Source: an uncultured Chlorobiaceae bacterium (GTDB lineage Bacteria; Bacteroidota; Chlorobiia; Chlorobiales; Chlorobiaceae). From it: a stretch of 64,000 nt of DNA. This document shows positions 54,023 to 61,934 of the stretch, piece by piece. A program made the translations under genes and the position numbers. The notes below the pieces were generated by a model. The model did not search any database, was not told where the DNA came from, and saw only the letters and a list, made by a program, of their open reading frames with translations. Where the stretch lies: NCBI GenBank assembly GCA_903843305.1, contig CAIMPI010000030.1, positions 62,001 through 126,000 of the forward strand, written 5' to 3'. Every line of letters starts with the position of its first letter. Position 1 is the first letter of the stretch.

Positions 54023-55540
54023 ATGAAACCGATCCGCATTTTCATCAGCAGCGTTCAAAAAGAGTTCTCAACTGAACGGGCAGTACTGCGTGATTATTTG
54101 CGTGGTGATGCCCTGATGCGTCGGTTTTTTGAGCCTTTTTTGTTTGAGGATGTTCCTGCTGCTGACCGCAGGGCTGATGAACTTTATCTCGCTGAAGTTG
54201 AACAGTGCGATATCTATCTTGGATTGTTCGGTAACGAGTATGGATATGAGGATGCTGATGGTCTTTCTCCAACAGAACGTGAATTTGATGCGGCAACCTT
54301 GCACCACAAAACAAGGCTGATTTTTGTGAAAGGAGGGGAGGCTGAGACCCGGCATCCCAAAATCCGGAAGTTGATTCAGCGAGCGGGCAGTGAGCTGATA
54401 CGCAGGCGGTTTGTGACCAGTGCCGAACTGCTTGTTGGTGTTTATGCTGCTCTTGTGCAGACGCTTGAAGATTTGGAGCTGATTCGTACCGGGCCGTTTG
54501 ATGCGGCAGTATGCCCTGACGCATCGCTGGCTGACCTTGATGCAGAGGCGATGATTCGCTTTATCCGCAGGGCGCGACTGTTGCACGGCTTTCCGCTTCA
54601 GGAAGATGCATCCGCTTTTGAGCTGTTGACCCATCTCAATTTGCTGAACAAGGGTCGTCCTTCTCATGCTGCTGTGCTGTTGTTCGGCTTCTCTCCCCAA
54701 CGTTTTCTTATCTCTTCGGAGATCAAGTGTGCCCATTTTCATGGCACAAGGGTGGCCAAGCCGATACCATCATATCAGGTATACAAGGGCCGGGCCTTTG
54801 AACTTGTCGATCAGGCAGTTGACTTTGTTCTCTCGAAAATTGACCTTGCTGTTGGTACTCGTGCTGAAAGTGCAGAGGTTCCTGTCACCTACGAAATCCC
54901 TCCTGAAGTGGTGCGGGAGGCAATTGTCAATGCTGTTGCGCATCGCGATTATACCAGCACCGGCAGTGTTCAGGTTATGTTGTTTGCTGATCGACTGGAG
55001 GTGTGGAACCCCGGTACGCTTTCGCCATCGCTGACCCTTGAAAAGCTCAGAAAACCTCATGGATCGTTTCCTGCCAACCCGCTTATGGCGGAGTCACTCT
55101 ATCTTGCCAAATACATTGAACGAATGGGCACGGGAACGGGTGACATGATCACTTTTTGCGGCAACGCAGGTCTGCGTGAACCGGAGTTCAGCCTGACGGA
55201 CGGGTTTGTAGTCACTATCTGGAGAAAGGAGAGAGCTTTGTCTGGTGCAGCAAAAGAGAATATTTCGTTGCCCACCGGGGAAGTCAGCAGGGTTCATGTT
55301 TCATCTAAACATTTTATTGGTAAAACGTCGGTCAAAACGCCGGTCAAAACGCCGGTCAAAACGCCCGATCGGATTCTTGAACTGCTTGTGGCAACCCCTG
55401 ATCTGACACTGGCGGAGGTCGCTAAAGCAATCGATAAATCATTGAGAGCGGTGGAGCGAGCAAGTGCAAAATTAGTGAAAGAGGGGCGCTTGCGCTATGT
55501 TGGTCCAGCAAAGGGCGGCCATTGGGAGGTATTGAGCTGA
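54023..55540 (+). CDS. DUF4062-HATPase-winged helix protein
   Basis: A 505-residue protein with three parts. Residues 1-100 are a DUF4062 domain (RIFISSVQKEFSTERAVLRD; QCDIYLGLFGNEYG). Residues 185-400 are the HATPase_c_4 region usually found in Schlafen/AlbA_2-type regulators, with REAIVNAVAHRDY at 298-310 and ERMGTGTGDMI near 370. The C-terminal 55 residues are a winged helix (LTLAEVAKAIDKSLRAVERA). Between them, residues 436-448 are VKTP repeats coded by a 12-bp tandem repeat. DUF4062 seems to stand in for AlbA_2. Many relatives are in defence islands; the activity is unknown. Confidence 0.75.
   Translation: MKPIRIFISSVQKEFSTERAVLRDYLRGDALMRRFFEPFLFEDVPAADRRADELYLAEVEQCDIYLGLFGNEYGYEDADGLSPTEREFDAATLHHKTRLIFVKGGEAETRHPKIRKLIQRAGSELIRRRFVTSAELLVGVYAALVQTLEDLELIRTGPFDAAVCPDASLADLDAEAMIRFIRRARLLHGFPLQEDASAFELLTHLNLLNKGRPSHAAVLLFGFSPQRFLISSEIKCAHFHGTRVAKPIPSYQVYKGRAFELVDQAVDFVLSKIDLAVGTRAESAEVPVTYEIPPEVVREAIVNAVAHRDYTSTGSVQVMLFADRLEVWNPGTLSPSLTLEKLRKPHGSFPANPLMAESLYLAKYIERMGTGTGDMITFCGNAGLREPEFSLTDGFVVTIWRKERALSGAAKENISLPTGEVSRVHVSSKHFIGKTSVKTPVKTPVKTPDRILELLVATPDLTLAEVAKAIDKSLRAVERASAKLVKEGRLRYVGPAKGGHWEVLS
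55329..55364 (+). repeat. 12-bp tandem repeat, three units, in frame
   Basis: GGTCAAAACGCC is repeated three times (the third unit differs in its last base), coding for the VKTP linker between the HATPase and the winged-helix domains. Units of 12 bp keep the frame, so copy-number change would alter linker length without breaking the protein. Confidence 0.85.
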
Positions 55541-55681
55541 GACACAGTTTTTTTGCAACTTTTTTTTTCTGACAGCGTTGGATCTGCTTGAAGGTAATGA
55601 AGAATCATCTTCGAACTGTTCTACTGATTGCTTCCTTGTGCTAATAATTTGAATTGAGCTTTACCGGATTTTCGGTAGACT

Positions 55682-56113
55682 TTATTCCCAGGGGTCAAAA
55701 AGTGTTGAGCCAGAACCGCTCATGTCGGCTGTGTTCCTGGTGACCACGATCAACCCGTTTGTTATAGCCGTCGCAGCAATGAGCGCATCAACGACGGGGA
55801 GTGATCGACCTTTTTTCTCCGATTCGCCAAGCATTGTGCCCCAACAACGTGCAACTTCAGTGGTGATGCCAAAAATCCGGCCATTGAACCGTTCCATTAA
55901 TTCATCAGCAAGCCACGCCTGCAATTGCATTTTTTTTCTGCCTTCCTCCAGCTTTGAAATTCCTTTTTCAACTTCACCAAGCGTGATGACACACAGATAC
56001 AGGTTCTCTTCATCCTGACCATCAATCCACTCCATAACTTTCGGTGACGGCTCTGCTCTGATCAGTTCAGAGATCACGCATGTATCCAACAGGTAACCTT
56101 CCCCTGACTTCAC
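55682..56113 (-). CDS. vapC: VapC-like PIN-domain toxin
   Basis: PIN-fold ribonuclease of 143 residues. The acidic metal site is complete: D10 in LLDTC, E47 in GEVEKG, D109 in VVDALIAATA and D130 in TRNTAD. VapC toxins cut RNA, often initiator tRNA or rRNA, and stop translation. It overlaps the antitoxin by 4 nt (ATGA) and lies on the opposite strand to the rest of the hsd locus. Confidence 0.9.
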   Translation of the reverse strand: MKSGEGYLLDTCVISELIRAEPSPKVMEWIDGQDEENLYLCVITLGEVEKGISKLEEGRKKMQLQAWLADELMERFNGRIFGITTEVARCWGTMLGESEKKGRSLPVVDALIAATAITNGLIVVTRNTADMSGSGSTLFDPWE

Positions 56114-56370
56114 AGAATCACCTCACTTCGGCCAGAATCTTTTGATCGTTTAAGTTCTATCCCTGAATTTCGGAGCGGTGAGTTATGAAAAAAACTTGAA
56201 AGGGGCTCACCCGGCTTGCGAACATTGATTGCCTTGTTGTATTCGTCAAAAGAGATAACCACTGCTGAAGGCTTGCCATGCAGGGTAATAGCCTGTGGCC
56301 CCTCGTTGAGGGCGTTGCGGACCACTTCGCTCAAATGATTTTTTGCATGTTGCAGTTGCCATGTTTTCAT
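56110..56370 (-). CDS. Phd/YefM-type antitoxin
   Basis: Antitoxin partner of the PIN toxin. ATG 56370 gives 86 residues with the Phd fold start MKTWQLQHAKNHLSEVVRNA, then GPQAITLHGKPSAVVIS typical of the family; a GGAGAAG is 3 nt upstream. The C-terminal tail (RSKDSGRSEVIL) would wrap the toxin. An in-frame extension to 56547 is rejected. A weak promoter, TTGTCA and TATATT with 19-nt spacing, lies 51-81 nt upstream. The protein should bind its own promoter with the toxin. Confidence 0.85.
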   Translation of the reverse strand: MKTWQLQHAKNHLSEVVRNALNEGPQAITLHGKPSAVVISFDEYNKAINVRKPGEPLSSFFHNSPLRNSGIELKRSKDSGRSEVIL

Positions 56371-56646
56371 CTTCTTCTCCCCATCGGTTACTGTATGATC
56401 GTTCTGGCTATTATAGACAGAATATAGGAAAAGCTGGCAGGTTCTTGACAACATTTCATTCTCGCCAGCTCCTTTTGCGATGCTGGCAACTTTGAACGCG
56501 AAATCCGGAAGCGCGCTATAAGCTGTTATGGAGTGAGACAAAATCAATATATTCTGAAGGAAGGGAATTACTCGCCTATTGCAGAGCGACTTGAGCTGCC
56601 AATGTTAAGGGTATAAAGAAAAAATCAGGCATATACACACAAAAGC

Positions 56647-56739
56647 ATGATGACCGAGAGTATCGAAACCCAGATCCGCCAGGTGCTTGAACGCCACAAA
56701 GCTATTCGTCTGGCGTTGTTGCAGGAGGTAACCGCTTGA
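56647..56739 (+). pseudogene. 30-codon fragment, likely start of an MNT nucleotidyltransferase gene
   Basis: ATG 56647 opens MMTESIETQIRQVLERHKAI and ends at the TGA at 56737, overlapping the hsdR start (TTGA). This looks like the N-terminus of MNT-type nucleotidyltransferase antitoxins, up to the strand RLALL that should lead into a G-S motif. That motif is missing: the sequence changes right after RLALL into the AGGAGGT that serves hsdR. It may be a truncated remnant now acting as a short leader for hsdR, or a real coupled micro-ORF. Confidence 0.45.
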
Positions 56740-59700
56740 CCATTATCGGCAACTCTGAACGCGAAACGCAGAATCGCATCATCGCCTTGTTTCGGGACGA
56801 GCTTGACTATCGCTATCTCGGCGACTGGAGTGACCGCGAGGGGAACAGCACTATTGAGGACGGTATGCTCACGGCATACCTTTTACGGAACGGCTATACT
56901 CCTGTGCAGGTTACAAAAGCCATCCATGAACTTTGCATTGAGGCGAATAATCCGAACAGAACTCTTTACGACAACAACAGAAAAGTCTACAGCCTGCTTC
57001 ACTACGGTGTTCCGGTAAGAGCGGCAGTGGGTGAGAATACTGAGACGATCGGACTGATCAACCACGAGCACCCGGAACTGAATGATTTTGCCATTGCCGA
57101 AGAGGTGACGGTTTGCGGCATGCACGATAAACGGCCCGATATTGTGCTCTATGTCAACGGGATTGCGGTTGGTGTGCTGGAGTTGAAGAACAGCAGGGTA
57201 TCGCTTGGTGACGGGATTCGGCAAAGTCTTGTCAACCAGCGTTCGGAGTTTATTGCGCCGTTCTTTTCAACGGTGCAGTTCATTTTTGCCGGAAATGATT
57301 CCGAAGGGCTGAAGTATGGTACGGTTGGGACGGAGGAGAAATATTTTCTTCAATGGAAAGAGGATGAAGAGGATAACTCCCGCTTCAAGCTCGACAAGTA
57401 TTTGCTCAAGATCTGCGAAAAGTCCCGCTTTATAGAGCTGCTGCATGATTTTGTTGTTTTTGATGGCGGTAAGAAAAAGCTTCCGAGGGTGCACCAGTAT
57501 TTTGGCGTGAAGGCGGCGCAGCGCCAGGTTGAGGCGTTCAGGGGCGGTATTATCTGGCATACGCAGGGGAGCGGCAAGAGCATGGTGATGGTGTTGCTGG
57601 CCCGCTGGATTCTGGAGAACAAGTCTGCCGCCCGTGTGGTGATTGTTACCGATCGCGATGAGCTGGACAAGCAGATTGCCGGGGTTTTTACCGATGCAGG
57701 AGAATCGATCAGACGCACAACCAGTGGCAGTGACCTTATGAAGCAGCTCGGCCAGCCTTCACCGCGTCTGCTCTGCTCGCTGGTTCACAAGTTCGGCAGA
57801 AAAGGGGTGGATAATTTTGAGGAGTTCATTAAAGAGCTTGAATTGCAGCCATGCCATACCGTGGGTGATGTTTTCGTCTTTGTTGATGAGTGTCACCGGA
57901 CGCAGAGCGGCAAACTGCATCGAACCATGAAAGCGTTGATGCCCAATGCGGTGTTTATTGGGTTTACCGGAACGCCTCTTTTGAAAAAAGATGCTGCAAC
58001 CACCCTTGAGGTTTTCGGGAGCTACATTCACACCTACAAGTTTAACGAAGCCGTTGAAGACAGGGTGGTGCTTGATCTGGTTTATGAGGCTCGGGATATT
58101 GACCAGCAGCTTGGATCGAAGGAGAAAATCGACGCATGGTTCGATGCCAAGACGAGGGGATTGAACGAGTGGCAGAAGGCCGCCCTTCGAGAGCAGTGGG
58201 GTACCATGCAGCATGTGCTCAGCTCCCGATCCCGTATGAATCGGGTAGTCAACGATATTGTGTTTGATTTCAGTGTAAAACCTCGCCTGAGTAACCATCG
58301 TGGTAACGCCATTCTGGTGGCGTCGAGCATTTATGAGGCCTGCAAGTATTTCGAAATCTTTCAGAAGTCGGTTTTCAGGGGCAGGTGCGCGGTCATCACC
58401 TCCTACAATCCGCAAACGAGAGACATCACGACGGAAGACACCGGCGCCAACACGGAGACGGATAAAGAGTTTATCTACAATACCTATAAAGCACTGCTGC
58501 TGCATGTTGATGCGACGGCAGGCAAGTCAAAAACAGAGAGTTACGAGGACAATGCCAAGATGCTTTTCAGGGAGCAGCCAGCGAACATGAAACTGCTGAT
58601 TGTGGTCGATAAACTGCTGACGGGTTTTGATGCGCCGAGTTGCACTTACCTCTATATCGATAAAAGCATGCAGGATCATGGCCTCTTTCAGGCTATCTGC
58701 CGCACCAACCGCCTTGACGGTGATGACAAGGAGTTCGGGTATATCGTTGATTATAAAGATCTCTTCAACAAAGTTAATGATGCGCTGAAGGTCTATACCG
58801 TCTATACATCGGAGCTGGATAACAGTGATACGATCGGCGGTGAATCCGACATCCTGATGAAAGACCGGCTTGCAAAAGGGCGTGAAAGGCTTGACAATGC
58901 ATTGGAAGCGCTTGCACTGATCTGTGAACCGGTTGAACCGCCGAAAGGCGAGCTTCAGCATATCCATTATTTCTGCGGGAACAGTGAGATTGCGGAGGAG
59001 CTTTCGGATCGGGAAACGTTGCGTGCAGCCCTCTACAAGGGAACGGTCATGCTGGTAAGGGCGTACGGCGGTATTGCCGGTGAGCTTGATGCGGCAGGGT
59101 ACAGTGCCGCTGATGTCCAGCGCATCAAAAGAGATATCGACCGCTTTCTCAAGCTGCGTGAAATTATCCGCCATGCCAGTGGTGAAAGCATCGACCTGAA
59201 GGCTTATGAGGCCGATATGCGCCATCTCATCGATACCTATATTGAAGCCGATGAGCCGAGAAAGATCTCTCCTTTTGATGATATGCCGCTTTTGGAGTTG
59301 ATCGTGAAATCCGGCATTGCAGAAGCGATCAAAAATATGCCTGAAGGAATCAAAAGCAGTAAGGATGCGATTGCTGAAACCATCGAGAACAATGTGCGAA
59401 GCAAGATCATCAAAGATCACCTGAACGATCCGGCATTTTATGACCGCATGTCAACCTTGCTTGATGAGCTTATTGCTTCCCGTCACCAGAAAGCTATTGA
59501 TTACGAAGCGTATCTCAAGCGGATCGCCGAACTGGCAAACCGGGTTGCATCAGGCCGTACTGAAGAGACGCCAGCGCAACTGAATACTCCGGGTCGCCGG
59601 GCTCTGTACAACAACTTGAAGCTTGACCGTGTTGGTTGTGTTGACCTTGATTTTTCTGAGGATTCACCGAACTATAAAGGGTTTCAGGATAAAAAATTGC

Positions 59701-59867
59701 ATCTGGTGATGAGCATTGATGAAGCTGTCAGGCGAGTAAGTCCGGACGGGTGGCGTGGAGTTAAACCGAAGGAGAATGTGATCAAAAACGCCCTGTTTGA
59801 GCTGTTGCAGGATGAAGAGGTCGTAGAGAGGCTCTTTCTTGTCATCGAACGGCAAAAAGAGTATTGA
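56736..59867 (+). CDS. hsdR: Type I restriction endonuclease subunit R
   Basis: Motor and nuclease subunit of the type I system. The 1043-residue protein has a PD-(D/E)xK nuclease site (RPDIVLY to GVLELKNS, about 133-152), helicase motif I HTQGSGKSMVM near 276, motif II FVDECHR near 382, motif III GFTGTPL near 408, and motif VI-like region FQAICRTNRLDGD near 650. TTG 56736 is the start, with AGGAGGT 6 nt upstream. It lies about 7.3 kb from hsdS. The next gene begins directly after its stop. Confidence 0.95.
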   Translation: MTIIGNSERETQNRIIALFRDELDYRYLGDWSDREGNSTIEDGMLTAYLLRNGYTPVQVTKAIHELCIEANNPNRTLYDNNRKVYSLLHYGVPVRAAVGENTETIGLINHEHPELNDFAIAEEVTVCGMHDKRPDIVLYVNGIAVGVLELKNSRVSLGDGIRQSLVNQRSEFIAPFFSTVQFIFAGNDSEGLKYGTVGTEEKYFLQWKEDEEDNSRFKLDKYLLKICEKSRFIELLHDFVVFDGGKKKLPRVHQYFGVKAAQRQVEAFRGGIIWHTQGSGKSMVMVLLARWILENKSAARVVIVTDRDELDKQIAGVFTDAGESIRRTTSGSDLMKQLGQPSPRLLCSLVHKFGRKGVDNFEEFIKELELQPCHTVGDVFVFVDECHRTQSGKLHRTMKALMPNAVFIGFTGTPLLKKDAATTLEVFGSYIHTYKFNEAVEDRVVLDLVYEARDIDQQLGSKEKIDAWFDAKTRGLNEWQKAALREQWGTMQHVLSSRSRMNRVVNDIVFDFSVKPRLSNHRGNAILVASSIYEACKYFEIFQKSVFRGRCAVITSYNPQTRDITTEDTGANTETDKEFIYNTYKALLLHVDATAGKSKTESYEDNAKMLFREQPANMKLLIVVDKLLTGFDAPSCTYLYIDKSMQDHGLFQAICRTNRLDGDDKEFGYIVDYKDLFNKVNDALKVYTVYTSELDNSDTIGGESDILMKDRLAKGRERLDNALEALALICEPVEPPKGELQHIHYFCGNSEIAEELSDRETLRAALYKGTVMLVRAYGGIAGELDAAGYSAADVQRIKRDIDRFLKLREIIRHASGESIDLKAYEADMRHLIDTYIEADEPRKISPFDDMPLLELIVKSGIAEAIKNMPEGIKSSKDAIAETIENNVRSKIIKDHLNDPAFYDRMSTLLDELIASRHQKAIDYEAYLKRIAELANRVASGRTEETPAQLNTPGRRALYNNLKLDRVGCVDLDFSEDSPNYKGFQDKKLHLVMSIDEAVRRVSPDGWRGVKPKENVIKNALFELLQDEEVVERLFLVIERQKEY

Positions 59868-60584
59868 ATGGTTACCAGGTTTGCTCTCGGGGACATCGAG
59901 GTTGATGTGGTGCTGAAGGAGATCAAAAACATCCATCTGAGTGTTTATCCGCCAACAGGCCGTGTGTGTATTTCGGCTCCATCCGGCATGAATATCGACA
60001 CCATCCGGCTCTATGCCATGTCACGGCTTGGCTGGATAAAAAAGCAGCAGCGCAAGTTGCGGGGGCAGGAACGTGAAACTCCACGGGAGTACCTGAACAG
60101 GGAGAGCCATTATCTCTGGGGAAAGCGTTACCTGCTGAAAATTGTTGAAAGGGAAGCTCCGCCCTTTGTTGATTTGCAGCACAGCACCATACTTCTGCAT
60201 ATCCGGGCAGAGGCAAGTCAGGAGAAAAAACAGTCGGTTCTTGATGAATGGTATCGGAAGCAGTTGAAGGTTGCCATACCTGAACTCATTTCGTCATGGG
60301 AGAAAAGGATTGGTGTTCGTGTTCAGGAGTTCGGCATCAAGAAAATGAAAACGAAATGGGGCACCTGTAACCCCGAAGCTTGCCGTATTTGGGTAAACCT
60401 TGAACTCGCCAAAAAGCCGAAAGAGTGTCTCGAATATATTGTTGTGCATGAAATGGTTCATATTATGGAACGTCACCACAATGAGCGGTTCGTTTCACTC
60501 ATGGATAACGTTATGCCTCAATGGCGTTCGAGGCGTGATGATTTGAACAGGTTGCCGGTTAAGCATGAAGAGTGGAGGTATTAA
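59868..60584 (+). CDS. YgjP/SprT-like metallopeptidase
   Basis: A 238-residue DUF45-type zinc peptidase. The HEMVH motif is near 194-198, with the third ligand in MERHHNERF. Upstream, GIKKMKTKWGTCNPEACRIW near 146 is the family's conserved segment. The ATG directly follows the hsdR stop with no gap, so the two are translationally coupled; YgjP-like genes are often found next to hsdR. The role is unknown; turnover of HsdR, as ClpXP does in Escherichia coli, is one idea and inference only. Confidence 0.88.
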   Translation: MVTRFALGDIEVDVVLKEIKNIHLSVYPPTGRVCISAPSGMNIDTIRLYAMSRLGWIKKQQRKLRGQERETPREYLNRESHYLWGKRYLLKIVEREAPPFVDLQHSTILLHIRAEASQEKKQSVLDEWYRKQLKVAIPELISSWEKRIGVRVQEFGIKKMKTKWGTCNPEACRIWVNLELAKKPKECLEYIVVHEMVHIMERHHNERFVSLMDNVMPQWRSRRDDLNRLPVKHEEWRY

Positions 60585-60599
60585 TCAACTTTTCATCAC

Positions 60600-61643
60600 T
60601 CAAAGCTGCTTCATGATTGCCCGGATTTTTTCCAGTGCAAGCTGCATATCTTCTGGTAATGGTGCGGTGAAAGAGAGTAGCTCATGGTTCATTGGCTGAT
60701 GAAACGAGAGTGTTTCAGCGTGCAGCGCCTGGCGCGGCAGCAGCTCAAGCAGGTTTCTGACGAAGCCCTCGCTTTTGCTGAAGGGGAGGGTGCGCAGGGA
60801 TGCCCCTCCGTAGGTTTCGTCGCCGAGGATCTGATGGCCAAGGTGTTGCAGGTGTGCCCTGATCTGGTGAGTTCTTCCTGTATGCAGGGTAAGCGAGAGG
60901 AGTGAAAACCAGTGGAGATTTTCGGTGACACTATAGTCTGTAATGGCAGTTTTTCCATCTTTTCCTTCATAGGGAAAATTTGCCATTACTTTCCGGTCTT
61001 TTCTCGAACGCCCTATATTGGTTGTTATTGTGCCTGACAGCGGGTTGGGAACTCCCCAAACCATTGCTTTATAGACCTTTATCACTTTGCGATCGGCGAA
61101 CTGGCGGGCAAGACGGTGGAGTGCCACCGGATTTTTTGCGACGATGATCAGTCCGGAGGTGTTCTTGTCGAGCCGGTGCACAATGCCGGGTCGCAGTTCA
61201 GACTTGTCAAGCTTTTCGGCATCCTTGCCGATGTGGTGCAGAATGGCGTTGGCCAGTGTGCCGGTCCAGTTACCGAATGCCGGGTGGACAACCATGCCCG
61301 GTTTTTTGTTGATCACCATCAGATCGTCGTCCTCATACATAATGTCAATTGGAATGTCTTCCGGCGCCAGTTCCGGTGCGGGTGGCCGAAGAAAGGTCAT
61401 TTGAATCACATCGCAGGACTTGATGCGGTAGTTCGATTTAACAGTTTTTTCATTGACCAGTACCCGTCCCTCCTCAATGGCCTCCTGCACCTTGTTGCGC
61501 GTGGCGTTTTCGACCTGGCGTGTCAGGTATTGGTCGATACGCATCGGGGTCTGCACGCGGCTGACCTGCAGGATGAGTTTTTTTGGTTCAAGAGAAGCTT
61601 CTTTTTCCAGGTCCAATTCGTTTTTTATCAACTGATTTTGCAT
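60600..61643 (-). CDS. rluD: Ribosomal large subunit pseudouridine synthase (RluD-like)
   Basis: Isomerises uridines in 23S rRNA. The protein has an N-terminal S4 RNA-binding domain (MRIDQYLTRQVENATRNKVQ) and the RluA-family catalytic motif HRLDKNTSGLIIVAKN with its aspartate. GVPNPLSGTITTNIGRSRKD and HTGRTHQIRAHLQHLGH complete the pattern. I chose ATG 61643, giving 347 residues; an ATG at 61727 would add 28 residues without family support. It is convergent with the YgjP gene. Confidence 0.92.
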   Translation of the reverse strand: MQNQLIKNELDLEKEASLEPKKLILQVSRVQTPMRIDQYLTRQVENATRNKVQEAIEEGRVLVNEKTVKSNYRIKSCDVIQMTFLRPPAPELAPEDIPIDIMYEDDDLMVINKKPGMVVHPAFGNWTGTLANAILHHIGKDAEKLDKSELRPGIVHRLDKNTSGLIIVAKNPVALHRLARQFADRKVIKVYKAMVWGVPNPLSGTITTNIGRSRKDRKVMANFPYEGKDGKTAITDYSVTENLHWFSLLSLTLHTGRTHQIRAHLQHLGHQILGDETYGGASLRTLPFSKSEGFVRNLLELLPRQALHAETLSFHQPMNHELLSFTAPLPEDMQLALEKIRAIMKQL

Positions 61644-61934
61644 TTTGCGAAACTTTGACACTACTGTCAGAACACTTGTACGTTGCAGTATACTAAAAAC
61701 AGTACTATATATTCTTATGCTTTCCATTCTGCTGTTGCATGAAAGATCTGTTCTGAAGACACAAGAGTTGCTGCAGAAAATGCTTTAGATAAAGTGACGT
61801 TTATGAAAACCATTTTCTATTGTCTTTCTAAAAGCATAAATTCAATGTCAATTATTTAACTCCTAAACAGTAAGCCTTTTTCGGTGAATAAGTTCACGGT
61901 TCACGGGGTGAAGGTATCAACTAAATGATCAATT

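Noticed and set aside
56371-56547. Longer form of the Phd-like antitoxin
   Set aside because: The added 59 residues lack family similarity, and a good ribosome site (GGAGAAG) stands right before ATG 56370.
56450-56616. Open plus-strand frame ending at TAA 56614-56616
   Set aside because: No start codon with a ribosome site and no recognised domain. It could be decayed coding DNA left from an older module, but the evidence is too weak to annotate.
58527-59420. 297-codon frame antisense to hsdR
   Set aside because: It is a shadow of the conserved HsdR helicase region and has no motif of its own.
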